A stretch of 41,693 nt of DNA from Paludibacteraceae bacterium (GTDB lineage: Bacteria; Bacteroidota; Bacteroidia; Bacteroidales; Paludibacteraceae), in the NCBI GenBank assembly GCA_024401455.1, contig JAKSLA010000026.1, positions 1-41,693 on the forward strand. The letters run 5' to 3'. The position numbers were made by a program, and so were the translations under genes. Below, in pieces: positions 32,720-41,382 of this stretch. The notes below the pieces were generated by a model. The model was not told the DNA's origin. It searched no databases and worked only from the letters and a program-made list of their open reading frames with translations. Within the stretch, counting starts at the first letter, position 1. Every line of letters starts with the position of its first letter.

Positions 32720-35262
32720 AAAGATATTTGATATTCTTGTGCTCGGTTATGCTCGGTTTGGTTTTACTTGCACAGGCCAAGATGAATTTTTTCTTTTTTG
32801 ATGGTGGATTGGAAACAATCAACGTCAAGGATATCGACACCATTCGGTTCAAAAATGGTGTAATCAGCGTGGAAGGCCCTAATCGGTCATTTGACGTTAT
32901 GCAAGTAGATAGTGCAACCTTCTCATTCGAAGAGGCGACCCAAGGCGACACCGTGTTTGTCACCTACGACGGAAACGATGTGGTCATCGACAATCCTTAT
33001 TCTTCGATTTTGGTGACCAAGGAGGGCGCGAATGTCTCTCTTCGTTCGTCAGTTGGTCAGAAAGGGGTTGTCTATTATCTTTCGGGTGCTTCGACCGAAG
33101 GTTCTTTCAGTCTCTATCCCGATAGAGGTTATACGTTAGTCTTTGATAATCTTTCGTTATCCAATAATGGAACTGTGCCCCCCATCTCTCTGCAAGAATC
33201 AGAAATCGGAGAGTCATTCACTGCGTCTCTTCATCTCAAAGGGAAATCTATTGTCTCAGATGGAGAACAAAATGCGCAGAAAGGGGCTTTGAATTCAAAG
33301 TCTAAATTGAAAATTAATGAAGATGGATCAGACGGAACATTGTCATTGAAAGGAAACAAGAAGCACGCTCTCAATTCGTCGAAGAGAATAGAACTTTACA
33401 ATGGAGGACTATCTGTTGATGGAGCAGCAGCCGACGGCATCAATGCGGATGGTTTGGAAATTTATGGAGGGGAATTGGTTTTGGCTGATTTTATAGGCGA
33501 TGGTGTCGATTGTAGTGAGGTGATTCTTCTACAAGCCGGAAAATTGACCATGAATGTTTCTGCAGAAGATTCAAAGGGGTTGAAGTGCGATAGCCTCATT
33601 GAGATCTCGGGCGGCGAACTGGTTGCAGACGTAAGTGGAGCGGGATCTAAAGCCGTGAAAAGTGGGGTGCAGACGTTTGTCAAGGGCGGATTAATAACGG
33701 TAGATTTATCGGCAACGGATCCTTTCTTTGATGAAGAGAAGGCTGATTTCAACTTTAATGCGGCATTCACCTCCAGCCAGCAAATTGAAATTTCAGGAGA
33801 TGCAGATGTAACCGTTAGAGGAAATGGTGTGGCTGCAAAAGCCTTGAATTGTGATTCTGTTATTAATGTTGCGGGCGGAACACTCCATGTGGATATGAAT
33901 GGGGCTGATTATAAAGGAGAAATTAATGGCGTTAAAGATACTTTTTATGTCTGTGCAATCAAAGCATCACGAATGTTGAATCTTGTAGATGGTGTTGTTG
34001 ATGTCGCACTTGGCGAAAATTGTAAAGCATCGAAAGGTGTAAAATCTGATTATGTTGCTATGACCGGAGGTAGCCTAAAAATAGTTAATGAAGGTGGCTT
34101 CTACTATACGACAAGTACATCCTCAAACAGTAACTCCAACAATGGATGGGGCGGAATGGGAGGCCGTCCTGGCGGTTTCGGTGGGTCGTCTTCGACTACT
34201 ACAGTTGATGCAACAGAGCCTAAAGGAATTAGTGGTGATAAAGTGAATGTTACGGGAGGAACAATTGAACTCGTAATCGCCCATGGTAAGGGCATATCTT
34301 GCAGTGATGAGGTGACTATAGGTAAGAAGGATGGTGCTTGGGAAGATTTGTTTTTGTCTATCAATGCTGGTACATCCAATGATCAGACTTACTCAAAAGG
34401 AGGAGAAAATTCACGGAATAAATACTATTGTTCGCCTAAAGCAATCAATTGTAGTAAGAGCGTTGTTGTCAACAGTGGAACACTTGATATTGTTGCGTAC
34501 GACTCTGGCATAAAAGGCGAAGATGTAGAAATTAACGGTGGAAAAATCACGATTTCAGCATCCTATGACCAAGGAATTCACGGTGTCCAAAACTTTACGG
34601 TGAACGGAGGTGATATATTGGTTTCGTCGTCGTATGAGGCGTTTGAAGGGGTGAATATGACCTTTAATGGAGGAATCACATCAATTTATTCTAATAATGA
34701 TGGATGGAATGCCTCAACATCTTCCAAGGGAAAGGGAACTCCAATTGTAACAGTCAATGGTGGGTATCACTATCTGAATGTCAATGGTAATGACACGGAT
34801 GTGATTGATTCTAATGGATCTATGTCTTTTCAGGGTGGAGTGGTCGTTTGTGAATCAAACGGAAACACTTTGGATTGTGATGCCTCTCCGGCTTGGAATT
34901 CTAATGCAAAATTGATGTTGTTTGGAAGCAAGTCAGAGGTTATACCTTCTGGATCGACATCAAGTTCTTATTCGACAATAACTTCCAATACCCGCTATTC
35001 GGCAGTCGGCAACGGACAAGTTTTGGCTTCGTTTACAACTACCCAGACTGCATCTAAACTGATCTATGTAGGCAATGTGACCCCGACGGCTTACGTTGGC
35101 GGTTCCATCGCTTCCTCTCCGACGGAAGTGGCTTTTAGGTCTAAGTCTGGCGGTGAAATGATATTGTCGATTGGCGGAAGCGTGGAGAACTCTTCGAAAT
35201 CATCGGTAATGAATGCTTATAGTGCAGAACCTATGGGTGGGGGTGGCTTCGGTAGATTTTGA
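32716..35262 (+). CDS. Secreted Cthe_2159-type (DUF4353) carbohydrate-binding beta-helix protein
   Basis: 848 residues with a signal peptide (MKRYLIFLCSVMLGLVLLAQA). A short N-terminal module (GGLETINVKDIDTIRFKNG) precedes a long region of repeated short strands of the form GGxLxxxxxxxxGIxxxGxxxxxGG (ALNSKSKLKINEDG, GINADGLEIYGGEL, GLKCDSLIEISGGEL and so on), typical of right-handed beta-helices in the PF14262 family. Its founding member from Clostridium thermocellum binds pectin and cellulose-like polymers. A Gly/Ser/Asn-rich linker lies around residues 473-497, and the protein ends GGGGFGRF without a sorting tail. Surface-located carbohydrate binding is inferred from the family. Its last 50 nt plus downstream sequence are duplicated at 38544. 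Confidence 0.85.
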   Translation: MKRYLIFLCSVMLGLVLLAQAKMNFFFFDGGLETINVKDIDTIRFKNGVISVEGPNRSFDVMQVDSATFSFEEATQGDTVFVTYDGNDVVIDNPYSSILVTKEGANVSLRSSVGQKGVVYYLSGASTEGSFSLYPDRGYTLVFDNLSLSNNGTVPPISLQESEIGESFTASLHLKGKSIVSDGEQNAQKGALNSKSKLKINEDGSDGTLSLKGNKKHALNSSKRIELYNGGLSVDGAAADGINADGLEIYGGELVLADFIGDGVDCSEVILLQAGKLTMNVSAEDSKGLKCDSLIEISGGELVADVSGAGSKAVKSGVQTFVKGGLITVDLSATDPFFDEEKADFNFNAAFTSSQQIEISGDADVTVRGNGVAAKALNCDSVINVAGGTLHVDMNGADYKGEINGVKDTFYVCAIKASRMLNLVDGVVDVALGENCKASKGVKSDYVAMTGGSLKIVNEGGFYYTTSTSSNSNSNNGWGGMGGRPGGFGGSSSTTTVDATEPKGISGDKVNVTGGTIELVIAHGKGISCSDEVTIGKKDGAWEDLFLSINAGTSNDQTYSKGGENSRNKYYCSPKAINCSKSVVVNSGTLDIVAYDSGIKGEDVEINGGKITISASYDQGIHGVQNFTVNGGDILVSSSYEAFEGVNMTFNGGITSIYSNNDGWNASTSSKGKGTPIVTVNGGYHYLNVNGNDTDVIDSNGSMSFQGGVVVCESNGNTLDCDASPAWNSNAKLMLFGSKSEVIPSGSTSSSYSTITSNTRYSAVGNGQVLASFTTTQTASKLIYVGNVTPTAYVGGSIASSPTEVAFRSKSGGEMILSIGGSVENSSKSSVMNAYSAEPMGGGGFGRF

Positions 35263-35399
35263 ACAATTTAGTAGGGTTTGACACCAAGCAATTTTTAAAT
35301 AACAAGGGCACGACAAATAAAATCGTGCCCTTGATGTTTGTTATATGACATTATACATTACATGCCATGATTCATTTTTTATTACTATTTTACGCCGCC
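35213..35399 (+). repeat. 187-bp direct repeat, copy 1
   Basis: Covers the last ~50 nt of the beta-helix gene, its terminator and ~65 nt beyond, ending TACGCCGC. Nearly identical to 38544-38731 (offset 3331 nt; a few substitutions and a T-run length difference). Confidence 0.95.
35303..35333 (+). terminator. Terminator hairpin after the beta-helix gene
   Basis: CAAGGGCACGA pairs perfectly with TCGTGCCCTTG around a 9-nt A-rich loop. Only a weak T-rich tail follows. The same hairpin is in the duplicate at 38634-38664. Confidence 0.75.
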
Positions 35400-35593
35400 A
35401 GCAAAGGGATTTCGCTCCAATTCGGATAACTCTGATACTATTGTTGACGAACAACATGACAAAGTACGAAAAAATGGCATAGTTATCAAATAATTAACTG
35501 ATTATCTGTTGATTATATGGAAGCTATTGGCGCTTCCCTTTTGTGACTGTGTTGGGGATGTTCCTTTGTGGGGTCTAAAAGTATATAATTGCC

Positions 35594-35609
35594 TTTTTTT
35601 TTTTTTTTT
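35594..35609 (+). repeat. 16-nt T homopolymer
   Basis: Sixteen consecutive T residues in the gap between the beta-helix gene and the convergent FISUMP gene. Intergenic. The rest of 35400-35625 shows no gene. Confidence 0.9.
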
Positions 35610-35615
35610 CTCGCC

Positions 35616-35657
35616 TGTCAAATAAAAAGTAGTCGCATGTTGCCATACGACTACTTT
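35616..35657 (-). terminator. Terminator of the three-domain FISUMP gene
   Basis: AAAGTAGTCGCATG (35626-35639) pairs with CATACGACTACTTT (35644-35657), 13 of 14 bp, TTGC loop. On the minus strand it runs into TTTTTATTTG. Confidence 0.8.
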
Positions 35658-35682
35658 CTTTCCTAAGTATGCTTGTCTTCTA

Positions 35683-37941
35683 TTATTTCTGCTTCAGAAT
35701 AGGACGAACCAATAAAATTTCCCCATGAATTGCAGGAGCTACTCGTACAACTTCTATTAATGCGGCTAATCCATATATTTCATAATTAACTGAAGAACTG
35801 CTCCAATATCCTCCTAGATAGTCATAATTCTCTTCTCCAATTAATCCATACCCAGTATACGGTGTTGGAAAGAAAATACAATTGCATCCATCACTTGCTG
35901 ATGACTTGGATGATACCTTGTAACCTTTCTCTCCATACATTGTTGTCCACTCCCAATCGCAATATGCTAAAAGTTCCTCAAAATCTGCCTTAGTTGGCAT
36001 TTTACAATTCTCGCCCCAAAGCTGAGTGGCTATATCATAAGAAGGGATAAGATCTCCATTTGAATCTAATCCTCCTTTATCCTCCAAGTCGAATATATTG
36101 TTACCTTTTGTTCCATATCCCCAAGAGTAAGCTTCTCCCAATATATCTGACTTTGTTGCACCAATATTATATTTTGCCCATTTCGTTCCGCTTGGCAAAC
36201 CAAGATCTACAAATTCATGACCATCGACAACCTCTACATCAAGTTCATCATAAACCGCATTGACTATCAAATCAGACTTGACATTTTCGAATGACTTGTC
36301 CCAGCCTTTGAACTTATAGCCACATACCACAGGCACTTCAGGTGCTACAGCACTATTTCCTTCATCTACCTTTTGACTTTCGATGATATCACCATCCATA
36401 TCAAGGAACTTAACCGAGAATGTTTTAGCGATTGTCACACTAGCATTGCCCACTACAGGGCGAACGGTTAGTCCATAGTAACTACTATTATAATTAGAGT
36501 GGAGGTACTTTTCTTCTTCATCGAATACTAACGAGAACGATGCCTTATCTACAGTAGTTGATCTTTGAGGCATTTGTGAAGTCCAATAAAAGCCCTTCAC
36601 ATCAGAACTGACAGAACCCTTGTCAGTTTGTCCGTTAGATGCAGGAAGGAATATCCATTTACAATTCTCCTTGCTTATAACCTTGTAACCTACAACGCCA
36701 TTGAATGTGGTCCATTTCCAATTACAATTTTCAATCAATTCGTCGAACTCATCAATTGTTGGCATTCTCCAATTCTCACTCCAATTCTGATTTGCAGCAT
36801 CGTATGATGCACTCAATTTACCATTCAAATCTAACACTCCATTATTCTGCAGTTTATAATAATCACCGGAAAGAGAAAATTCTGACTTTGAATATACTTC
36901 TTTTGTTCCAACTTCTCCCCATGAATAATAATGGCCACTTCCATCAGGTTGGTTGGCACCTATATTCATAGTAGCCCACTTTGTTCCACTTGGCAAATCA
37001 AGGTCAACATATTCATAACCGTCAACTTTGCCAGAGACTGGATAATTCAATTCCTTGTCAAGCTCAAACCTAACATTAACAACATCGTCCATAAGAAACT
37101 TATCAGTACCTTCCTCATCAGAACATTCCTTCTTGAAATGAACGATCATGTAAGTTTGAGGAGGATTGCTCTTAACTACAGCACGCACAGAACCTGCACT
37201 ATAAAGATTAGCATCTATTCCATATAATTGATCAAACTTTTCCCCTTTCACTCCCACGCCATAAGCATTTTTAGAAGCAGGGTGTGCTCCTACATGACTA
37301 CTTGACCAATACAAGTGAAACACACTATATGGCGTAAAAGGAGCGACATACGGGAAAAAGATTGTATTCCCATTAACCTCACTTATTCCAACTAGTCCGT
37401 TCACTCCTGTACCTTTATAGTCTTCAACCCATTCCCATGAACACTTGCTGATAATTTCGTCATAATCATCTTTTGTTGGCATTCTCCAACCTTTGCCCCA
37501 ATTAACAATAGCAGCATCATCCTCGGGAAGAAGCTGGGAAAGATTATCTGCAATACCCGTGTATGCTGCATCATCAGATAATGTATATTTAGTAAGGAAA
37601 AAACGATCTCCCCATTCTTCATGAGCTCGGAAAAACTTGTAATCAGGCCAATCAATATAAGAATTCAAAGGCTCAACATATCCCCAAGCATATAAATTAC
37701 CACACTCTTCCGGCTTTTCGGCACCTATATTACAGGTAGCCCACATTAAACCGCTCTTCAAACCAAGGTCAACATAATTATGGTTACCCAAATCTGCACC
37801 TCTCTCCTCGAAAGTTACCTCGACAACATCGTCAGCATTATAACTGACTGTTCTGTCCTTCAAATCAACATGCATATATGTGTCTGCTGAAGCAGTTCCA
37901 AGACATGCAAGTCCAAATAGTGATAGTAAAAAATTCTTCAT
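35683..37941 (-). CDS. Secreted protein with three FISUMP domains and an InlB-type repeat
   Basis: 752 residues with a signal peptide (MKNFLLSLFGLACLGTASA). The N-terminal module YMHVDLKDRTVSYNADDVVEVTF is followed by FISUMP domains at about 52-260, 305-497 and 570-745 (starts HNYVDLGLKSGLMWATCNIGA, YEYVDLDLPSGTKWATMNIG and HEFVDLGLPSGTKWAKYNIG), each with WRMPT/CKMPT and YWSSS/YWTSQ landmarks. Between the second and third lies a ~60-residue InlB B-repeat-like domain (FSVKFLDMDGDIIESQKV...GYKFKGWD). The first inter-domain link repeats the YMIVHFKK...VVNVRFE module. No T9SS tail. It starts 3 nt after the stop of the small secreted protein at 37945, so the two are translationally coupled. It is a duplicated relative of the genes at 1301 and 38768. 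Confidence 0.85.
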   Translation of the reverse strand: MKNFLLSLFGLACLGTASADTYMHVDLKDRTVSYNADDVVEVTFEERGADLGNHNYVDLGLKSGLMWATCNIGAEKPEECGNLYAWGYVEPLNSYIDWPDYKFFRAHEEWGDRFFLTKYTLSDDAAYTGIADNLSQLLPEDDAAIVNWGKGWRMPTKDDYDEIISKCSWEWVEDYKGTGVNGLVGISEVNGNTIFFPYVAPFTPYSVFHLYWSSSHVGAHPASKNAYGVGVKGEKFDQLYGIDANLYSAGSVRAVVKSNPPQTYMIVHFKKECSDEEGTDKFLMDDVVNVRFELDKELNYPVSGKVDGYEYVDLDLPSGTKWATMNIGANQPDGSGHYYSWGEVGTKEVYSKSEFSLSGDYYKLQNNGVLDLNGKLSASYDAANQNWSENWRMPTIDEFDELIENCNWKWTTFNGVVGYKVISKENCKWIFLPASNGQTDKGSVSSDVKGFYWTSQMPQRSTTVDKASFSLVFDEEEKYLHSNYNSSYYGLTVRPVVGNASVTIAKTFSVKFLDMDGDIIESQKVDEGNSAVAPEVPVVCGYKFKGWDKSFENVKSDLIVNAVYDELDVEVVDGHEFVDLGLPSGTKWAKYNIGATKSDILGEAYSWGYGTKGNNIFDLEDKGGLDSNGDLIPSYDIATQLWGENCKMPTKADFEELLAYCDWEWTTMYGEKGYKVSSKSSASDGCNCIFFPTPYTGYGLIGEENYDYLGGYWSSSSVNYEIYGLAALIEVVRVAPAIHGEILLVRPILKQK

Positions 37942-37944
37942 ACC

Positions 37945-38412
37945 TTACTTGCGAATTACTTTGAATGACTGGTCTGCCACTGTTAGGACATAGACACCTT
38001 TGACCTGTGGCAAACCTACTGTTGCACTTCCCTCACTGTCAGTCTTTGCCGACAAAACAACCTTACCAGTTGCATCTACAAGTGACACGACTGCAGAAGC
38101 CTCTGCATTCTGAACCTTGATTGTTGACTCGTCCATATAGACAACTTGAAGACTGATTGCCGACACTTTCCCAAGGTCTGTCACCGTGCTTGTGAAATGA
38201 TAGTTCTTCACTCCGCTGACTGCATAGGATGTCTTTGCATCTCCGTTTACAACAAGGTCACCTTTGCTGAAGGTAAACACCGGATTCTCTGACAACAAGA
38301 AGTCTATCTTGCTGCCGCTTTTCTGCTCTATTGTCACATAGGTTGGGTCGGCCTGAACCGCCCATGAACCAAGCAACAATGCAATAGAAAAGAAACTTTT
38401 CTTGTAATTCAT
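37945..38412 (-). CDS. Small secreted protein with T9SS-like tail, upstream of the FISUMP gene
   Basis: 155 residues from the ATG at 38412 (MNYKKSFFSIALLLGSWAVQA signal peptide). A longer frame from 38478 would run over the promoter. Closest paralogue is the 539 gene: PVFTFSKGDLVVNGDAKTSY matches PVITYESGDLVVNGNAATSY, and the end KGVYVLTVADQSFKVIRK matches KGIYLLSVGKQTFKVIRK. The C-terminal ~80 residues follow the T9SS type A pattern (STIKVQNAE, VVSLVDATGKVV, LPQVKGVYVLTV). Probably co-transcribed and co-exported with the following FISUMP protein. Confidence 0.78.
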   Translation of the reverse strand: MNYKKSFFSIALLLGSWAVQADPTYVTIEQKSGSKIDFLLSENPVFTFSKGDLVVNGDAKTSYAVSGVKNYHFTSTVTDLGKVSAISLQVVYMDESTIKVQNAEASAVVSLVDATGKVVLSAKTDSEGSATVGLPQVKGVYVLTVADQSFKVIRK

Positions 38413-38451
38413 TGATTTTGATATGTTATTTTGGAAACATTGAACTCTGCG

Positions 38452-38459
38452 CAAAATTA
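38452..38459 (-). promoter_or_regulatory. -7 box for the 38412-35683 operon
   Basis: Minus-strand TAATTTTG, matching TAnnTTTG, 40 nt before the start codon. No clear TTTG at the -33 position. Confidence 0.5.
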
Positions 38460-38543
38460 AATAAAAAAGGTCGTACATAAGGGAAAACTACGAGATTTTT
38501 TATGCCAACGCACCATTTTTTATATAATTCCAATTTTACGTTT

Positions 38544-38731
38544 ATGCTTATAGTGCAGAACCTATGGGTGGGGGAGGCTTCGGTAGATTTTGAACAATTT
38601 AGTAGGGTTTGACACCAAGCAATTTTTAAATAACAAGGGCACGACAAATAAAATCGTGCCCTTGCTGTTTATTATATGACATTATACATTACATGCCATG
38701 ATTCATTTTTTTTATTACTATTTTACGCCGC
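38544..38731 (+). pseudogene. Duplicated 3' end of the beta-helix gene with its terminator (direct repeat copy 2)
   Basis: TATGCTTATAGTGCAGAACC and onward repeats 35213-35399, including the codons for AYSAEPMGGGGFGRF and the stop, then the terminator hairpin (38634-38664). There is no upstream gene body, so it is a fragment left by a duplication. It now lies between two minus-strand FISUMP genes, where the hairpin can end transcripts of the 38768 gene. Confidence 0.9.
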
Positions 38732-38767
38732 TTGAAATTTAAACAGCTTTTAATTCTTGTCCATTTC

Positions 38768-39427
38768 TTACTTTACGACTGGACGTATAGTGCGCCCGTA
38801 ATAACGGTCATATTCAGCCGTAATTCCACTCTTAGGATTGAAGTTTAGGCCATAAGCGTAATAGCTAAGATTATCGTATATAGTTGAACTCCAATATAGA
38901 CCGAGATTCCCCTTGCTGTCGTTCAAAGAACCATTGTAGTATCCAGTAGCAGGAAGAAAAATCCAGTTGTTGTTACCGGTTTTCTTACTTTCCACCTTAT
39001 AACCAACAACTCCGTTTATTGTACTCCACACCCATGTGCAGTTTTCTCTCAGTTCTTCAAACTCTGCTTTTGTAGGCATTCTCCAGTTCTCGCTCCAGTT
39101 TACAGTTGCGGCGTCATACTTAGCAGTCAAATTGCCACTTTCTCCAATTATTGCGACAGACTTCAATTTATCAACGTTTTTGTCATTAGCGCTTGTGCTA
39201 TAAGTAATTGAATTGGTCTTATCATAACTATTTTTGACCTTGACTTCGCCCCAAGCAAAGTATTTTCCATACTCTTCGGGCTTTGTTGCACCAATATTCA
39301 TTGTTGCCCACTTTAATCCACTTGGCAATCCAAGGTCAACATATTCATGTCCATCTTTTGTCTCTCCTTTTACACACATAGAGAATACACTTAGCACCAA
39401 GAGTAAAATACTTTTTACTTTATTCAT
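38768..39427 (-). CDS. Secreted single-domain FISUMP protein
   Basis: 219 residues. Signal peptide MNKVKSILLLVLSVFSMCVKG, then one FISUMP domain over the rest (GHEYVDLGLPSGLKWATMNIG, FAWGEVK, NWRMPTKAEFEEL, IFLPATGYYNGS, LYWSST, ending RTIRPVVK). It lacks both the N-terminal module and any T9SS tail, and has no small secreted partner upstream, unlike the other FISUMP genes here. A hairpin with a weak tail lies downstream in the duplicated segment at 38634-38664. Domain function unknown. Confidence 0.85.
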   Translation of the reverse strand: MNKVKSILLLVLSVFSMCVKGETKDGHEYVDLGLPSGLKWATMNIGATKPEEYGKYFAWGEVKVKNSYDKTNSITYSTSANDKNVDKLKSVAIIGESGNLTAKYDAATVNWSENWRMPTKAEFEELRENCTWVWSTINGVVGYKVESKKTGNNNWIFLPATGYYNGSLNDSKGNLGLYWSSTIYDNLSYYAYGLNFNPKSGITAEYDRYYGRTIRPVVK

Positions 39428-39564
39428 ATTTCACTGTTTTAGAAACTGTTTAATTTATATTCAAAACTTTTTTATAAGGCTCTAAAATATGCCTTGTAAA
39501 ATTAAATAAATATTGATTATCGGTTTGATAATTGGATGAGTTTTGTGGATTTACAGTGGCAAAA

Positions 39565-39610
39565 ACATAAAAACAACCCTCAGCAAGTTAAAATGCTTGC
39601 CGAGGGTTGT
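39565..39610 (-). terminator. Terminator of the hydrolase gene
   Basis: ACAACCCTC-A-GCAAG (39573-39587) pairs with CTTGC-C-GAGGGTTGT (39596-39610); on the minus strand it is followed by a TTTTTATGTTTTT tail. The 39428-39564 stretch contains no gene. Confidence 0.85.
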
Positions 39611-39635
39611 TGTGTGTAATTAGCAAAACTATTTG

Positions 39636-40637
39636 TTATTCTTTCCAGTTTTCCCAGTTTTTGTACTTGCCAGACCATTTACTGTTCCAACTAAATCCAT
39701 TGACAATCTGTCCGCTGATGTAAGTGCCGTTTGGCGTGGTGAAGTCGTCTTTTCTGAATGTTTCGCCACCGAGATGCCAACGCATCCATGCTACCGTAGC
39801 GCCGATTCCGTCCCAAGCCGCAGAACCGTGTCCGTAGCCACCTTCACCACTGTTTGGGTCTCCACCTGTCATCATGATAAGGCAGGCTGGGGTAGTAACG
39901 CCACTGTTGTTGTAGTCTGCTTCCGCGTTAGGGCGCTCCATACCTTTCTCTCCGTAAACGATGGCAATAGGTTTGCCGGTTTTGATTTGAGACATGGCAG
40001 AGTGTCCAAGGTCACCACTGTTGTTCAAACAAGCTGTGTAAACACGTTTGTCCTTTAGAAGGGCTTGCTCCGACTCCAAACCGCCCATAGAGTGACCTGC
40101 GCAACCGATGCGGTCCAAAATCAACTTGTGATATAAAGGTTTACCCTCTTGTTCGGAAATGTTTTCCAACCAGTCGATAGCTTTAGAAGCAGAATTGCCG
40201 TCGCCAGGTGAACTGGAAAGCGCTAATACGACGAAACCTTGAGAAGCCAAGCGGTTGATCATGCCTCCGTAAGCGCCAGGCTCAGTTCCACCTCCAGGAC
40301 CCCAAATGACTACCGGGTGTTTTGTGTTTGGATCAGTTGATGGATCTGGATATGCCAAGATGCAGCCGCCGTCAGGTCCGGTCTTCTCCATTCTGTTCAC
40401 TTTACAAGGCCCGTTTTCGTTTTCTGAATTTCCAGCCAAGAATACTTTTATTGAATTGTCCGGCTCTTCTTCCTCTACCATTATGAAATCGACATGGTCA
40501 ACGTCTGTAGTCTTGTAAAATATTTCAGTGCCATCGGTCTTGACGACTCTCATTGTGTGATAAGAGGAGGTGTTGGATTGTGCAGATGCGCCTAATGACA
40601 AGGCACTTAAAGCTGCTATTGTAAAAATCTTTTTCAT
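39636..40637 (-). CDS. Secreted alpha/beta hydrolase (chlorophyllase/cutinase-like)
   Basis: 333 residues. Signal peptide MKKIFTIAALSALSLGASA, then the short module MRVVKTDGTEIFYKTTDVDHVDF (residues 29-51), then an alpha/beta-hydrolase domain. The oxyanion-hole region is HPVVIWGPGGGTEPG (107-121), the nucleophile is S183 in AGHSMGG, and H270 in GYGHGSAAWDG is the likely catalytic histidine. The acid residue is not certain; candidates are in IVYGEKGMERPNAEAD (226-241). The layout resembles the chlorophyllase/cutinase-like branch (PF12740/PF12695), which includes polyester and acyl-ester hydrolases; substrate unknown. No sorting tail. It overlaps the upstream small secreted gene by 4 nt (40634-40637). 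Confidence 0.85.
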   Translation of the reverse strand: MKKIFTIAALSALSLGASAQSNTSSYHTMRVVKTDGTEIFYKTTDVDHVDFIMVEEEEPDNSIKVFLAGNSENENGPCKVNRMEKTGPDGGCILAYPDPSTDPNTKHPVVIWGPGGGTEPGAYGGMINRLASQGFVVLALSSSPGDGNSASKAIDWLENISEQEGKPLYHKLILDRIGCAGHSMGGLESEQALLKDKRVYTACLNNSGDLGHSAMSQIKTGKPIAIVYGEKGMERPNAEADYNNSGVTTPACLIMMTGGDPNSGEGGYGHGSAAWDGIGATVAWMRWHLGGETFRKDDFTTPNGTYISGQIVNGFSWNSKWSGKYKNWENWKE

Positions 40638-41113
40638 TTGCGAATTAATTTAATGTTTGCAGAATTTGTTTTGACGATAAAAATGCCTTGCGGCAATTCG
40701 GAAAGGGAAATTTCCAACGAACCATTGGTGGCAATCGTATAGTTGCCGAGTAGTTTCCCGTCTATGGAGAAGAGCGCGACCGGTTCGCCTGGTTGGCAAT
40801 CCTTCATTATTAGGCTCTCTTCGGTTACCACAACGTAGGCCAAAGGCTTGGTTACGTTTGTATTACCAGTCGGGTCGCCCGGCTTGAAGTAATACTTTGC
40901 TACCTTCTCCAACTCAAACTCTGCATTCGCAATGCTTGATTTTAACACGAGATTGTTTCCGCTGTAGGTGATTACAGGCGCGGATCCAAGGTCATAGGCA
41001 GTTGTCGTTCCACTCGTTTCTTCAATGATTAAGCTTTCCGCATTTGCAGAGCTCAGCAATGCCAAGAGTGCCATGGTGGCGACGAACTTCCTTTTGAAAG
41101 TAATTTTTCTCAT
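40634..41113 (-). CDS. Small secreted protein with T9SS-like tail, upstream of the hydrolase
   Basis: 159 residues with a signal peptide (MRKITFKRKFVATMALLALLSSANA). The beta segment SLIIEETSGTTTAYDLGSAPVITYSGNNLVL matches LIVDLRSGESYEF...PVITYESGDLVV of the 539 gene, and the C-terminus follows the T9SS type A layout: ESLIMKDCQPGEPVALFSID, GKLLGNYTI, LSELPQGIFIVKTNSANIKL and final IRK. Fourth example in the window of this small protein preceding a larger tail-less secreted protein. Its stop codon overlaps the hydrolase start codon. Confidence 0.78.
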   Translation of the reverse strand: MRKITFKRKFVATMALLALLSSANAESLIIEETSGTTTAYDLGSAPVITYSGNNLVLKSSIANAEFELEKVAKYYFKPGDPTGNTNVTKPLAYVVVTEESLIMKDCQPGEPVALFSIDGKLLGNYTIATNGSLEISLSELPQGIFIVKTNSANIKLIRK

Positions 41114-41350
41114 GACTACATTATTTTAATTTGGTTAACAAGCGAAATCCAAATTACACAATGTCTCCTTAATGAATTACAAAGCTGAATATGTGTTTCA
41201 CATTTTATCTCTCTTCTCGATTGTTCATTCATTCTGTTAGAGGCTATGAGAAGTTTTGTTTGGCTTTTGGGGAACCATTCAAAATTAATTAGGGAACAAA
41301 TGTTGCTCAGAACTATTCAAATATGTCTATTGTGTTTTTGGTTTTCGGTA

Positions 41351-41382
41351 CAAATATATTTACTCTGAATTATATATCCAAA
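41351..41382 (-). promoter_or_regulatory. Promoter of the 41113-39636 operon
   Basis: Minus strand: TTTG (41379-41382), a 20-nt spacer, TATATTTG (41351-41358), a perfect consensus match. It predicts a leader of about 230 nt before the ATG at 41113; I see no recognisable riboswitch in it. The remaining 41383-41693 stretch is AT-rich and shows no gene. Confidence 0.7.
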
